DNA of 64,000 nt from Gemmatimonadota bacterium (lineage in GTDB: Bacteria > Gemmatimonadota > Gemmatimonadetes > Gemmatimonadales > GWC2-71-9). The notes beneath the pieces are model-generated. The model was not told where the DNA came from. It was given only the letters and a program-made list of their open reading frames with translations, and did not search any database. How positions within the stretch are numbered: position 1 is the stretch's first letter; every line of letters begins with the position of its first letter. Both the position numbers and the translations under genes were made by a program. Below, piece after piece: positions 26,223-35,822 of this stretch. The stretch covers positions 62,001 to 126,000 of the forward strand of contig SHZU01000007.1 in the NCBI GenBank assembly GCA_009692115.1. The letters run 5' to 3'.

Positions 26223-27185
26223 ATGCAAAGTCGCCGTGAGTGGGTTGGTCTGACTGCTGGAGTTGCCGCCGCCCTCGCCGTGGACCTCCGGGTGTTGCTG
26301 GCCCAAGGGAAAAAGCTGATCACCCGCCCGATTCCGTCCTCCGGCGAGGCCATTCCCGTGGTCGGTCTCGGAAGCTCGGCCACGTTTTCCCAAGTGGCCC
26401 GGAGCGAGGACGTTTCGGCGATTCGGGAGGTGATGAAGACGATGGTCGATCTCGGCGGCACGGTGTTCGACACCGCCCCGAGTTACGGCGCCTCCGAGGA
26501 GGTCGCCGGGGGCATCGTCCAGGAACTCGGTGTCGCCAACAAAGTGTTCTGGGCCACCAAGGTCAACGTGGCAAGCCGCGGCGGATCGGCCGACCGGGCG
26601 GCGGCCCTGGCGCAAATCGAAACCTCGTTTGCCAGGATCAAGAAACCCAAAATCGACCTCATCCAAGTTCACAACCTCGGCGACATGCCCACCCAACTCG
26701 GGGTCTTGAAGGAATTGAAGCAGCAGGGACGGGTCCGATATTTGGGCGTGACCACGACGAGCGACGGCCAGTACGCCGAACTCGAGTCGATCATGAGGAA
26801 CGAACCGCTCGACTTCATCGAGATCGACTATTCAATCGCCAATCGAAACGTCGAGGACGTGATCTTGCCGTTGGCGCTGCAACGGAAGATTGGAGTCCTC
26901 GTCGCGCTGCCGTTCGGGCGGGCGTCGCTGTTTTCCCGGGTGGCCGGGAAGCCGTTGCCGGAGTGGGCCAAGGACATCGACGTCGACAGTTGGGCTCAAT
27001 ATTTCCTCAAGTTCGTCATCGGTCACCCGGCCATCACCGCGGCGATCCCGAGTACCAGCAAGCCGACCAACATGCGCGACAACATGGGTGCCGCGATGGG
27101 GCGATTGCCCGACGAGTCGGTTCGGAAACGGATGGCTGAGTATTTTGAATCGGTGGCGGGCCCGGCGCCGGCGCGGCGGGGCTAG
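26223..27185 (+). CDS. Exported aldo/keto reductase
   Basis: 320 residues. ATG 26223 with a GGAGAG site gives an N-terminus SRREWVGLTAGVAAALAVDLRVLLA that reads as a Tat-like or uncleaved signal. The barrel carries the AKR tetrad: Asp and Tyr in DTAPSYGAS, Lys in FWATKVN, His in IQVHN; NADPH-binding end GHPAITAAIPSTSKPTNMRDN. An NADPH enzyme outside the cytosol would lack cofactor unless exported folded, so Tat export with bound cofactor or a membrane-anchored cytosolic form are both possible. It converges on the LPG-synthase-like gene with a three-base gap. Confidence 0.82.
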   Translation: MQSRREWVGLTAGVAAALAVDLRVLLAQGKKLITRPIPSSGEAIPVVGLGSSATFSQVARSEDVSAIREVMKTMVDLGGTVFDTAPSYGASEEVAGGIVQELGVANKVFWATKVNVASRGGSADRAAALAQIETSFARIKKPKIDLIQVHNLGDMPTQLGVLKELKQQGRVRYLGVTTTSDGQYAELESIMRNEPLDFIEIDYSIANRNVEDVILPLALQRKIGVLVALPFGRASLFSRVAGKPLPEWAKDIDVDSWAQYFLKFVIGHPAITAAIPSTSKPTNMRDNMGAAMGRLPDESVRKRMAEYFESVAGPAPARRG

Positions 27186-27188
27186 CGG

Positions 27189-28184
27189 TCAGTTCGAAGC
27201 TGGTGGCTCGGGGTTCGGGTGGTTCGATCGTCCGGCAAGGGCCAGTCCGAGCCCGCACCAGACAAACTCTCGGATCCGGGTAACCACCGCCGCGACCAGT
27301 CCGACCGACGCTGGCACCCCGGCCAAGGCAAAGAACACATAGAGCGACCCCTCACGGGATCCGAGTTCCCAGGGCATCATGAAGAGGAGGTTCACCGCGA
27401 GGGCCGACAGGCCGGAGATCATCATGGCCGCCGGGATGCTGACGGCGATGCCCAATCCGTAGGCTACCAGCAGCAGCTCAACGGCCGCCACCCACCGTGA
27501 CAGATAGTCCACCAGTACGGCGAGCGCCAACCGCCCGGGCCGCTCCCGATGCAGGGTCGTGACCTGGTCGTCGACTGCCGCGAACGCCGCTTCCCGGGCC
27601 ACTAGCCAGTGTGAGAAACGTCCGAGGCGAAGCCGTGCCAGCCCGGTCGCGAGGCTGCCGACGAAGCCGTGGCGATGTCCGGTGAGGACCAGCGCGAGCG
27701 CGATCGAAATCCCGGTGGCGGATCCGGCCAGGGCCAGGCGAATACTGCTGCTGATCTGGCCGACCAACAGGGCAAAACCCACCGCCGTCAGCCACATCAA
27801 GAGGGAGCTGATGGCGTGAAGCAGAGCGTATTGGAGCACGGAGCCGGCGGCCCGGCGGGTGCCGAGCCAGGCGGAAAGGGCGGCGGCCCGGTACGGCTCA
27901 CCGCCGGCATTGACCACCGGCGAAATGAAGTTGATGGCGAAACCGACCACGGTAATCCGAAACACGGTCAGGAAGTCGGGGCCGTTCGGTTCGTGGGCAA
28001 GGGTAATCCACCATGCGACGGCGTTGAGACCGTACACGACCGCGTGCAAGAGGAGAATCGGGATCAACAGCCATCCGACGGCACGGGACCCCGACCACAG
28101 GGCCTCGAGTCCAACCTGCCACACCAGCAGAACCAGCACCGCCATCCCCGCCAGGATCGCAAGGAGGCGGACGGTCCGGCTCAT
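27189..28184 (-). CDS. Lysylphosphatidylglycerol-synthase-type membrane protein (UPF0104)
   Basis: About 331 residues with eight or more hydrophobic segments. Matches the transmembrane family seen alone as UPF0104 and as the flippase half of MprF. Blocks: FRITVVGFAINFISPVVNAGGEPYRA, the conserved GGEP.R turn, and NLLFMMPWELGSREGSLYVFF. Likely a lipid translocase or regulator of membrane lipid. Start ATG 28184 overlaps the stop of the PAP2 gene (ATGA), so the two are co-translated. Substrate lipid unknown. Confidence 0.82.
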   Translation of the reverse strand: MSRTVRLLAILAGMAVLVLLVWQVGLEALWSGSRAVGWLLIPILLLHAVVYGLNAVAWWITLAHEPNGPDFLTVFRITVVGFAINFISPVVNAGGEPYRAAALSAWLGTRRAAGSVLQYALLHAISSLLMWLTAVGFALLVGQISSSIRLALAGSATGISIALALVLTGHRHGFVGSLATGLARLRLGRFSHWLVAREAAFAAVDDQVTTLHRERPGRLALAVLVDYLSRWVAAVELLLVAYGLGIAVSIPAAMMISGLSALAVNLLFMMPWELGSREGSLYVFFALAGVPASVGLVAAVVTRIREFVWCGLGLALAGRSNHPNPEPPASN

Positions 28185-29113
28185 ATCGCGGGGCGAGCCA
28201 AGGGGCAGAGGCGGGAAGAGGCCATGGTGGCGAGCACGGCAATCGTCAGTCCGGCCACCACATCCACGGCATAGTGGACTTGGAAGTAGACCACGCCGAT
28301 GAGAATCGCGATCGCAAACGGGAGCAGAGTCCAGCCGAGGGGGCGCCAGTTTCGAAAAGCCAGGAGCACGGCCGCCATCGAACCGGCGACGTGGCTCGAC
28401 GGAAAGGCCGACCCCCACGAGTCGCCCAGGTCAATGAGGTCGCGGACCATCTGGGCGGGGAGATTGGCCTGGCCGCTGACCGTCGGCCAGCCCCACAAGT
28501 AGTTCGGTCCGGCAACCGGGAAGAGAAGAAATACGAGATAGCAGGTGAAGAAAGCCAGCGAAATGCCGAAGATGGTCTGCCGAGCCCGTTCGAAATGGCC
28601 TCGCCACCAGAGCACCGCTGGCGCCGAGATGACCATCGGAAAGAACGCGAGGTACGCCAGAGACAGCGGCCACGTGGCGATGGCACTCCCGTTCCGGGAC
28701 CGACTCCAGTCATGGGCGAGCTGACGACCAAAGGTGACCAGTTCCCAGCGCTGAACGACCGCGTCGTAGGACATTGCGGCGGCTTCCCGGGGTCCGTTGA
28801 TGATATCCAGTGAGCCATAGACCGCCAACAGCACCACCAGCGGATACCACTCCGCCAGCAAACAAGGCGTCGAACAGGTGCGGCGGTGCCGGGCCTCGAC
28901 CGCCAACATCACCAGCACGAGCAGCAGGACGTGGGCAAGCACGAGCGACCCGAACATCATGCCCGAAAGCCGCAGGCTGTGGGCGCCGGCGGCTTGAACC
29001 GTGACGATCAGAAACGAACTCACCACGTAAACCATGGTGAGGACGTCGAGCGGCGCGAGGTGTTTGAGCCAGCCCCGAGGGCGGCGGATTTCCGCCATCG
29101 ATGTCCGGGTCAC
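28181..29113 (-). CDS. PAP2-superfamily membrane phosphatase / inositol-phosphate transferase-like
   Basis: About 310 residues with five to six membrane segments. The C-terminal PAP2 core is clear: AFPSSHVAGSMAA (PSSH with the catalytic His) and YFQVHYAVDVVAG (His and Asp of the last motif). The earlier KxxxxxxRP motif is replaced by a FPVAGPNYLWGW stretch, as in the aureobasidin-resistance/inositol-phosphorylceramide synthase branch. So it may transfer a lipid head group rather than act as a simple phosphatase. GTG 29113 is used here; ATG 29098 is an alternative and neither has a clear ribosome-binding site. Co-transcribed with the UPF0104 gene, suggesting a joint role in membrane lipid modification. 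Confidence 0.78.
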   Translation of the reverse strand: MTRTSMAEIRRPRGWLKHLAPLDVLTMVYVVSSFLIVTVQAAGAHSLRLSGMMFGSLVLAHVLLLVLVMLAVEARHRRTCSTPCLLAEWYPLVVLLAVYGSLDIINGPREAAAMSYDAVVQRWELVTFGRQLAHDWSRSRNGSAIATWPLSLAYLAFFPMVISAPAVLWWRGHFERARQTIFGISLAFFTCYLVFLLFPVAGPNYLWGWPTVSGQANLPAQMVRDLIDLGDSWGSAFPSSHVAGSMAAVLLAFRNWRPLGWTLLPFAIAILIGVVYFQVHYAVDVVAGLTIAVLATMASSRLCPLARPAI

Positions 29114-29207
29114 TGGTGGAGGGAAGGCACGACCCTAAAGATGCCTCGTTCCCGCGGGGAGCGCCAGCGGCAGGCCCCCGGGGTGCCGGAATTGGGCCAG
29201 CGATTTT

Positions 29208-31643
29208 CTAGTCGCTTCGGAGGGCCACCAAGGGATCGGCCCTGGCCGCCCGGCGGGCCGGGAGGTAACCCGCCAACAACGCCGCGACCATTGTAACGAC
29301 CGCGACCGCGCCCAGGACCGCCGGATCGGTGGGGCTGGTTCCGTGAAGGAGATCGCTTAACCACCGTGCCGCGGCCGCCGCCAGCGGCAGGCCGATGGCC
29401 AGGCCCGCCGCCGCCAGCATGGCGGTATCGCGGAGCACCATCCTCCGAATTCGACCGGCGCCGGCGCCGAGGGCGCCGCGGATGCCGATTTCCTGGGTTC
29501 GCTGGCCCACGGAAAACGCCAACACGCCGTAGACGCCCAACACCGCGAGCGCCAACCCTACCGCCGCAAAGCCGAGCACCTGGTACGCATTGGCGCGGAC
29601 ACCGGCCAATTGCTGGTCGACGCGTGTCGTCATCGTGGTCGCGTTGAGGGGCCGGTCGGGAACCAAGCGGGCCAGCGTCTCCCGGATCGGCTTGAGGAGC
29701 GGCGCCGTCCCGCCGCCGGCCCGAATCAGGAAAGTCGGAAAGGCCGAGGGCGCCTGGGTCAACGGCCGGTAGAGCTCCGGTCCCTCCGAGGCCAGGAGGA
29801 GGTTTGGTTGCGCCGCCTTGTTGTCACGGATCACGCCGACGACGGCCAGCCGAACCGGCAACCCGGGCGCGGTGTCGACCTGAATGACCTTGCCTAACGG
29901 ATCCTGGGAAGGCCACCACCGTCGTGCGGCCCACTCGTTGACGATGATGCTCGTCGGGCTCGCCTCGGTGTCTTCGCTCCCGAACCCCCGGCCCCGGACC
30001 AATCCGACGCCGACGGTGCGGAAGTACCCGGTGTCCACCGCCCAACCGCTGGGCGGCACTAGGGCCGGCGCCAACGGCGTCGCCGATCCCTCGAGTGTCA
30101 GTTGCGGCACAGTGCCACGGGGCCCCAGTGGCGCGACCGCCCGGACTCCGATCGCGGCAACACCAGGAAGGGCGGCAAGATCGCGGGCGATCTGTTCGGT
30201 GACCGGCACGAACTTCTCCTTGGCCCGCCACGGATGCGGGAAACTCGGCAATGCCTCCACGACGTGGCTGGCGTCGAAACCGAGATCCACCTGCCCGAGG
30301 CGGATCACCGTCTTCGCCAAGAGTCCGGCCGAGACGGCCAGCACCACGGCCCCGCTCACTTGGGCCACGACGAACGACCGCTGCAGCAAGGTCCCGACTC
30401 GCCCACCTGCCAACTGTGATCCGCTCTGACGGAGGAACCCATGCAAGTCGAGTTGCCGGGCCAGCCGGGCCGGGACCGCGCTCAAGCCGACCACGAACAA
30501 GGCCACCACGGCCACCGCGAACCCGAGGACCCGGGCATCAATCTGGTAGTCCATCCCGGCCGGCCGGAGCGACTGGAGCACGTCGACACCCGCCAGGACG
30601 CCGAGCAACCAGCGGGCGAACACCACGCCCGCCACCGTTGCCCCCGCCACGAGCAGGAGCTGCTCCGCCATCAATTGACGGGTGAGGTGACCCGCGCCGG
30701 CGCCTAACGCCGACCGGACGGCAAACTCGCGGCGCTGGTGGAGGGCCCGCACCAACGTCAAGTTGGCCACGTTCGCCGCCGCAATCAGGAGGATGCAGGC
30801 CATGACCGCCGCGAAGATCAGGTCGTGGGACTGGGTAGCCGCGGCGTACCGGTCCCGGAGCGGGAGCGCGTCGAGCCGGACCGGAGGAGCCGTGGGTGGC
30901 CGGGCTCCGCGGAGGGCGGCCGGGTCGATGGCCCCGAGTTCGGCCCGGAATTGCTCGACGGTGGCGCCGGACATGAGCCTGGCCACCACCGTCAGGGTCC
31001 GAATCGAGGGCTTGGTGCTCGGGTCGAGGGTCGGGACCGCCGGAAGCCAGAACAGACTGTTCACCTCGTGACGGAATCCGGCCGGCATCACGCCGATCAC
31101 GGTGTACCGGCTATCGGACAACTTGATCGACCGGCCCAAGATCTTCGGGTCGCGCCCGAGATGGTTCACCCAGAGATCGTGGCTGATGACCGTGACGAGT
31201 TCCACGCCGAGCCGGTCGTCGAGCGCAGTAAAGACTCGGCCCATTTCCGGCTCGGTCCCGAGCATCGTGAACAAGCTCTGCGTCGCGACGCCGCCGAGGA
31301 TGACGATCGGCTCGGTGCCCAAGGTGAGGGCCTTGGCGCCGCTCGTGTAGCCCGCCACCAAATCGACGGTGGTGAACGAGTGGGTCTGGAGAACATTGGC
31401 GAAGGTCTCGTATCCGACCTCGCAGCCGCCGGCGCAGGGGGCGGCTCGATCACCCGAGGTTTCGCTCACGATGACCAAACGGTGGCCGTCACGAAACGGA
31501 AGGGCGCGAAACCGGACCGCGTCGATGACACTGAAAGCGGCGGTCGCGGCTCCGAGGCCGAGGGCCAGGGAGAGCGCGGCGGTCAGGCTGAAGCCCGGGC
31601 TGCGATAGAGGCGACGGGCGGCCTGGATGAGTTCGCTCTGCAT
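29208..31643 (-). CDS. ADOP-type FtsX/MacB permease
   Basis: 811 residues. Two MacB-like halves: an N-terminal membrane helix (FSLTAALSLALGLGAATAAF), a periplasmic core domain with VISHDLWVNHLG and YTVIGVMPAGF, an FtsX triple-helix (DLIFAAVMACILLIAAANVANL, RREFAVRSALGAGAGHLTRQL), then a second periplasmic core (IIVNEWAARRWWPSQDPLGK) and second FtsX unit (VGQRTQEIGIRGALGAGAGRIRRMVL). This duplicated arrangement without its own ATPase is the acidobacterial duplicated orphan permease pattern. Start ATG 31643; the frame upstream of it is not supported. No ATPase gene is nearby. Substrate unknown; related proteins are tied to lipoprotein or peptide export. Confidence 0.88.
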   Translation of the reverse strand: MQSELIQAARRLYRSPGFSLTAALSLALGLGAATAAFSVIDAVRFRALPFRDGHRLVIVSETSGDRAAPCAGGCEVGYETFANVLQTHSFTTVDLVAGYTSGAKALTLGTEPIVILGGVATQSLFTMLGTEPEMGRVFTALDDRLGVELVTVISHDLWVNHLGRDPKILGRSIKLSDSRYTVIGVMPAGFRHEVNSLFWLPAVPTLDPSTKPSIRTLTVVARLMSGATVEQFRAELGAIDPAALRGARPPTAPPVRLDALPLRDRYAAATQSHDLIFAAVMACILLIAAANVANLTLVRALHQRREFAVRSALGAGAGHLTRQLMAEQLLLVAGATVAGVVFARWLLGVLAGVDVLQSLRPAGMDYQIDARVLGFAVAVVALFVVGLSAVPARLARQLDLHGFLRQSGSQLAGGRVGTLLQRSFVVAQVSGAVVLAVSAGLLAKTVIRLGQVDLGFDASHVVEALPSFPHPWRAKEKFVPVTEQIARDLAALPGVAAIGVRAVAPLGPRGTVPQLTLEGSATPLAPALVPPSGWAVDTGYFRTVGVGLVRGRGFGSEDTEASPTSIIVNEWAARRWWPSQDPLGKVIQVDTAPGLPVRLAVVGVIRDNKAAQPNLLLASEGPELYRPLTQAPSAFPTFLIRAGGGTAPLLKPIRETLARLVPDRPLNATTMTTRVDQQLAGVRANAYQVLGFAAVGLALAVLGVYGVLAFSVGQRTQEIGIRGALGAGAGRIRRMVLRDTAMLAAAGLAIGLPLAAAAARWLSDLLHGTSPTDPAVLGAVAVVTMVAALLAGYLPARRAARADPLVALRSD

Positions 31644-31722
31644 GATCAAGTAATCACCGCCAAGAGGCCTTTGGGCGCAAGAGCTGCGTTGACCACGGCT
31701 CGGGGCCATCTTACCATCCGGC

Positions 31723-32928
31723 ATGAGGACGATCTGGTTGCTCAATGTGGTGTTGGTCGGGTTGTCGCGATGCCGGGACACCCCGCCGCCGCCGGGCCCG
31801 GCCACGGTCCGGCGGGATAGCGCCGGGATTACCGTCGTCACCTCGTCCGCGGCGCGGTCGCCGGGGTGGTACCGGGTCGACTCCGTTCCCGGACTCGACC
31901 TTGGGGGGAGTGGCGACCCGGCGGATGAGTTCAGCGGCACCGTCATCGCCGTCGAGCTTCGGGATGGCCGGATCGTGGTTGCCAATCAAGGCACCAGCGA
32001 AATTCGGTTCTATGACGCCAAGGGCGCGCGGCTCAACACCGTCGGGCGGAAGGGGTCCGGACCGGGGGAGTTCGAGCGGATCGCATCGCTCGTGGTCGGG
32101 GCCGGCGATTCGGTGCTGGTGTTTGACCGGAGCACCCGCCGGCTCTCGGTCATCGCTCCCACCGGGGAGATCGTTCGAAGCGCCATGATCGACCTCGGCC
32201 AAGGGACCTTGGCCAATTCGATGATTGGGGTGCTGCCGGACGGGCGAATCCTGGTCAGTCCGGCGCGGTCGGGCCGGGAGCCCACCACGTCCGGCCTGGT
32301 TCGCGACTCGGTCGACCTCCGGGTCGTGGCCGCGGATGGTTCGGTCACGGCAGTGGGCCGATTCCCCGGCTTGGAAGCCGTGCTTGAGATCAAGACCCAC
32401 AACGGCGAGGTGATTTCGGTGAACATTGCCGCGGTGCCGTTTGGCCGCTCATCGCGATTCGTGGCGGCGGACAGCTTAGTCGTGGTGGCGCCCTCGGATC
32501 GTTATGAGTTCGACCTCTACGGGCCCTCGGGCCGGCTGCGGAGCCGGATTCGGCGGGATCATACGCCGGAGCCGGTTACCGCGGCCGACCTCGCCGCCGA
32601 TTTGGCGTGGGCCGGCCTGCCTAACGAAGAGGCCCGGGCCCGGTATCGAAAGTTCCTCGCCACGACGCCGATTCCCAAGACGAAACCGGCCTACGACCGG
32701 GTGTTGCCCGGGGCCGACGGCGAACTCTGGTTCCGGGACTACCTCGGCCCCGACCACCGAACCCGCCCGGGACGATGGACCGTGTTTGACCGAGAGGGCG
32801 CGTGGCTCACCACCGTTGAACTGCCGGTCGGTTTCGAACCAACGTGGATTGGCCCCAACCGGATTCTCGGGACCTGGCTCGATGCCGACGATGCTCCACG
32901 GGTTTGGGCGCTCGGCACTCGGCAGTAG
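31723..32928 (+). CDS. Six-bladed beta-propeller exported protein
   Basis: 401 residues with a short signal-like start (TIWLLNVVLVGLSRC). A series of blades follows: VIAVELRDGRIVVANQGTSEIRFYDAKGARLNTVGRKGSGPGEF, LVVGAGDSVLVFDRSTRRLSVIAPTGE and VLPDGRILVSPARSG; the KGSGPGEF motif is characteristic of the 6-bladed propeller (NHL-like) proteins that are numerous in Gemmatimonadota. A conserved later part includes LPNEEARARYRKFLATTPIPKTKPAYDRVLPGADGELWFRDY. Probably a ligand- or protein-binding exported protein; function unknown. The last codons contain two units of the heptamer on the opposite strand (32910-32923). Confidence 0.78.
   Translation: MRTIWLLNVVLVGLSRCRDTPPPPGPATVRRDSAGITVVTSSAARSPGWYRVDSVPGLDLGGSGDPADEFSGTVIAVELRDGRIVVANQGTSEIRFYDAKGARLNTVGRKGSGPGEFERIASLVVGAGDSVLVFDRSTRRLSVIAPTGEIVRSAMIDLGQGTLANSMIGVLPDGRILVSPARSGREPTTSGLVRDSVDLRVVAADGSVTAVGRFPGLEAVLEIKTHNGEVISVNIAAVPFGRSSRFVAADSLVVVAPSDRYEFDLYGPSGRLRSRIRRDHTPEPVTAADLAADLAWAGLPNEEARARYRKFLATTPIPKTKPAYDRVLPGADGELWFRDYLGPDHRTRPGRWTVFDREGAWLTTVELPVGFEPTWIGPNRILGTWLDADDAPRVWALGTRQ
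32910..32923. repeat. Two units of the GCCGAGY heptamer (minus orientation)
   Basis: GCTCGGC and ACTCGGC in the last codons of the propeller gene, the reverse complement of GCCGAGC and GCCGAGT. Confidence 0.5.
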
Positions 32929-32934
32929 CGAGAG

Positions 32935-33963
32935 CTATCCGCGGCGTTGGTGCCAGGCGGCGAGGACGTCTCGCTCCCGGGCCCGGGTCATGCCGGCGGC
33001 TCGTTTGGCACGCTCGGCGGCCGGACGGGCTTTGTCCCACTCCAGAGTGTCCTGGACGGTATCGGCCAGGGGGCGGAACGTGAGCCCGGCGGCCACGGCT
33101 CGGGACACGTTGACGTACATCAAGGCCTCGCCCGGAGACCATGCAGGCATATCGCTCCACGGGGCCACCTTCTGCTCCTCGAGAAAACTCTCCGGGACCC
33201 AGGTGAAGCTCACCGGGGTCGCGGTGGTGGCTCGGATCCCGTACAGCATTTCGGCAATCGACATCCGGCCGGTCGGACCGGTGGCGTTGAAGTTGCCCAT
33301 CGTCCCGTTCTCGGCCAGGCGGACGATCCACTCGGTCAAGTCGCGCTGGTCGATGACTTGGGCCGCGTGGTTGGGATTGCCGGGGGCGAGCACCTCGCCG
33401 CCTTCGTCGATCCGCACCGGCCAATAGGTGAACCGATCGGTCGGATCGGTCGGGCCGACGATCAAACCCGGCCGAACGACCGTGGTTCGTCCCGGAAAAA
33501 CGGCGTGGCAGAGATTTTCGGATAACGCCTTGGTCAAGCCGTAGGGGGCGGTGTCGCCCTCTTTCCAGGTGGCCGGTGGGGTAAATCGCTCCGAATCCTC
33601 GTCGATGATCGGCTTGGGCAACACCCGGTCCTTGAATTGGTACCCCATCGAGTCGGTCTTGTACGCCGAGATCGACGAGACGAAGAGGTAGTGGCCGGTC
33701 GAGTCTTTGAGCGCTTTGAGGCTCCGGTCCACCCAGCGGTAATCCCGGGCGTTGTTGTCGAGCACCACGTCCCATTTCCGTTTGGCCAAGGCGCTCAGAT
33801 CGTTGTCCCGGTCGCCGATCAGGCGCTCGACGTCGGCCACTTTCGTCTGACTCCGCCCGCGGGTCAGGATCGTGACGCGGTGTCCGCGAGCCACGGCGTA
33901 CTTGACGGTGTTCGGGCCGATGAATCCGGTCCCGCCGAGAATCAACATCGTTTTCGCTGCCAT
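32935..33963 (-). CDS. NAD(P)-dependent epimerase/dehydratase (extended SDR)
   Basis: 342 residues, start ATG 33963 with AAGGAGATG. Extended-SDR Rossmann motif GGTGFIG at about 10-16. The active-site Tyr/Lys pair expected as YxxxK is seen in APYGLTKALSE, with Ser in FVSSISAY. The C-terminal substrate domain (NFNATGPTGRMSIAEMLYGI, FLEEQKVAPWSDMPAW) resembles the isoflavone-reductase/RNA-binding-type epimerases common in soil bacteria. No signal peptide. It sits only six bases from the convergent propeller gene and is divergent from the downstream amidohydrolase; a pathway cannot be named. Confidence 0.85.
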   Translation of the reverse strand: MAAKTMLILGGTGFIGPNTVKYAVARGHRVTILTRGRSQTKVADVERLIGDRDNDLSALAKRKWDVVLDNNARDYRWVDRSLKALKDSTGHYLFVSSISAYKTDSMGYQFKDRVLPKPIIDEDSERFTPPATWKEGDTAPYGLTKALSENLCHAVFPGRTTVVRPGLIVGPTDPTDRFTYWPVRIDEGGEVLAPGNPNHAAQVIDQRDLTEWIVRLAENGTMGNFNATGPTGRMSIAEMLYGIRATTATPVSFTWVPESFLEEQKVAPWSDMPAWSPGEALMYVNVSRAVAAGLTFRPLADTVQDTLEWDKARPAAERAKRAAGMTRARERDVLAAWHQRRG

Positions 33964-34044
33964 GGCGCATCTCCTTGGTGAAGGGGAAGAATACGGTGTC
34001 GCGGGGCCCTCCCCAAGTGGGGTGTCGCGTCGTAGTTTGAACCC

Positions 34045-35655
34045 ATGTTACCCACTGCGCTCGTTCTCGCCTTGGCGCTTGCCGCGCCCGCCCCGCTCCT
34101 CGCCCAGCCACCGTCCAAACCGGCGCCTCCCCGGGCCGAAGGTGAGGGGCCATGGGCCAAACTGATCCTCCGCGGCGCCAATCTGATTGACGGAACCGGT
34201 GGCCCGATGCGGGGTCCGGTCGACATCGTGATTGAGAAAAACCGGATCACCCAGGTCGTCGACGTTGGATTTCCGAATGTGCCGATCGATCCCAAGGGCC
34301 GGCCCACGGGAGCCACCAAGGAGATCGATGTGCAGGGCATGTTTGTCATGCCGGGCCTCGTCGATCTCCACCTTCATATCGAGGATGGGACCAAGGCGCC
34401 CGAGGCCGAATATGCCTACAAGCTCTGGATGGCCCACGGGATTACCAGCGGCCGGGGCGTCCCGTTCGGAGAAGATGCCTGGGAACTCCGTGAGAAGGCC
34501 CGGAGCGCCAAAAACGAAATCACCGCTCCGCGGATGTGGCTTTACGAAGTCCCCAAAGGCGTCTGGGATTTTTCCTCGGCGTTCCAGACCGCCGAGGAAG
34601 CGCGGGCTTGGGTCCGGGAGGCCAAGCAGCGCGGAGTTGACGGGTTCAAGCTGACGTCCTACCGACCGGAGATTTTCGGCGCCATCACCGACGAGGCAGC
34701 GAAGAACGGCCTGGGTACCGTGGCCCACTTGGCCCAGACCGGCGTCAACCAGGTCAACGCCGCCGACGCCGCCAAGCTGGGGCTTGGCACCCTGACTCAC
34801 TTCTACGGTTTGTTCGAAGCGATGTACGAGAACGCCGACGTCCAGCCGTATCCCGAGGGCTACAACTACAACGACGAGCAATGGCGCTTTGGGCAGGTGG
34901 CCAGACAGTGGAGCTTGGTCAAGCCCAAAGGCGAAAAATGGTGGGCCCTGCTCAACACCCTCAAAGCCCACGACGTGACCCTCGACCCCACGATGACCGC
35001 CTACCTCTCGGGCCGCGACCTGATGGCCCGACGGAATGCCGATTGGCACGAGACCTATACGCTGCCATCGCTTTGGGATTTCTATACTCCGAACCGCGTC
35101 AACCACGGCGCCTACTTCTACAATTGGACCACGTGGGACGAGGTGGCCTGGCGGAACTTCTACCGGGTGTGGTTCGAGTTGCTCAACGACTACAAGAACC
35201 TAGGCGGGCGGGTGACGGCGAGTTCGGACGCGGGATTCATCTACAACACGTACGGTTTCTCGACGATTCAGGAAATGGAGCTCTTGCAGGAGGCCGGGTT
35301 CCATCCCCTCGAAGTGATCCGGGCGGCCACGCTGCACGCCGCGGAAACCTTGACGCGCCCGCTTGGCCGGGCCCCGGATTTTGGGGTCATCCGTCCCGGA
35401 ATGCTCGCGGATCTCGTCGTGGTCCCCGAGAACCCGATCGCCAACCTCAAGGTGCTTTACGGCTCTGGGTTCGTCCGGTTGAACGATAAGACCGGCAAGG
35501 TCGAACGGGTGGGCGGCATCAAGTACACCATCAAAGACGGCATCGTCTACGACGCCAAACGACTGCTCGACGACGTGGCGAAGATGGTGGCCAAACAAAA
35601 ACGGGAGCGCGGCATCACCCGGCTCTCGAATGCGGCCTTTCCGGACCGACACTAA
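34045..35655 (+). CDS. Exported amidohydrolase
   Basis: 536 residues. Signal peptide (LVLALALAAPAPLLAQ). Amidohydrolase TIM barrel: LHLHIEDG gives the HxH metal site, GVDGFKLTSY may hold the bridging lysine, histidines in GTVAHLAQTG and GTLTHFYG, and Asp in TASSDAGFIYN. The ending includes FGVIRPGMLADLVVVPENPIANLKVLYGSG. A long insertion rich in Trp/Tyr (NDEQWRFGQVARQWSLVKPKGEKWW, AYFYNWTTWDEVAWRNFYRVWFELLNDYKN) is specific for this subfamily. Substrate unknown; a peptide or amide is likely. Confidence 0.85.
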   Translation: MLPTALVLALALAAPAPLLAQPPSKPAPPRAEGEGPWAKLILRGANLIDGTGGPMRGPVDIVIEKNRITQVVDVGFPNVPIDPKGRPTGATKEIDVQGMFVMPGLVDLHLHIEDGTKAPEAEYAYKLWMAHGITSGRGVPFGEDAWELREKARSAKNEITAPRMWLYEVPKGVWDFSSAFQTAEEARAWVREAKQRGVDGFKLTSYRPEIFGAITDEAAKNGLGTVAHLAQTGVNQVNAADAAKLGLGTLTHFYGLFEAMYENADVQPYPEGYNYNDEQWRFGQVARQWSLVKPKGEKWWALLNTLKAHDVTLDPTMTAYLSGRDLMARRNADWHETYTLPSLWDFYTPNRVNHGAYFYNWTTWDEVAWRNFYRVWFELLNDYKNLGGRVTASSDAGFIYNTYGFSTIQEMELLQEAGFHPLEVIRAATLHAAETLTRPLGRAPDFGVIRPGMLADLVVVPENPIANLKVLYGSGFVRLNDKTGKVERVGGIKYTIKDGIVYDAKRLLDDVAKMVAKQKRERGITRLSNAAFPDRH

Positions 35656-35716
35656 CCGCTCCTCCGGTCGACCCGGATGCCCTCCTCGACGTGATCGAGG
35701 GCATCCTTGACCACCC

Positions 35717-35744
35717 GCCGAGTGCCGAGCGCCGAGCGCCGAGC
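35717..35744. repeat. GCCGAGY heptamer array, four units
   Basis: GCCGAGT followed by three GCCGAGC, in the intergenic region between the amidohydrolase and the damaged penicillin-binding-protein gene. The rest of 35656-35822 shows nothing else. Confidence 0.88.
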
Positions 35745-35822
35745 CTCTCGTTCCAGCCTGAAACCCTTTACCCCTCTCATGCGTCCAAGTCAGGTACCGA
35801 CCCCTCTTTTCCGGAGCGCCCC

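Noticed and set aside
34045-35655. Dihydroorotase or urease-type assignment of the amidohydrolases
   Set aside because: Exported with signal peptides and without the specific motifs of these enzymes; only the broad family is supported.
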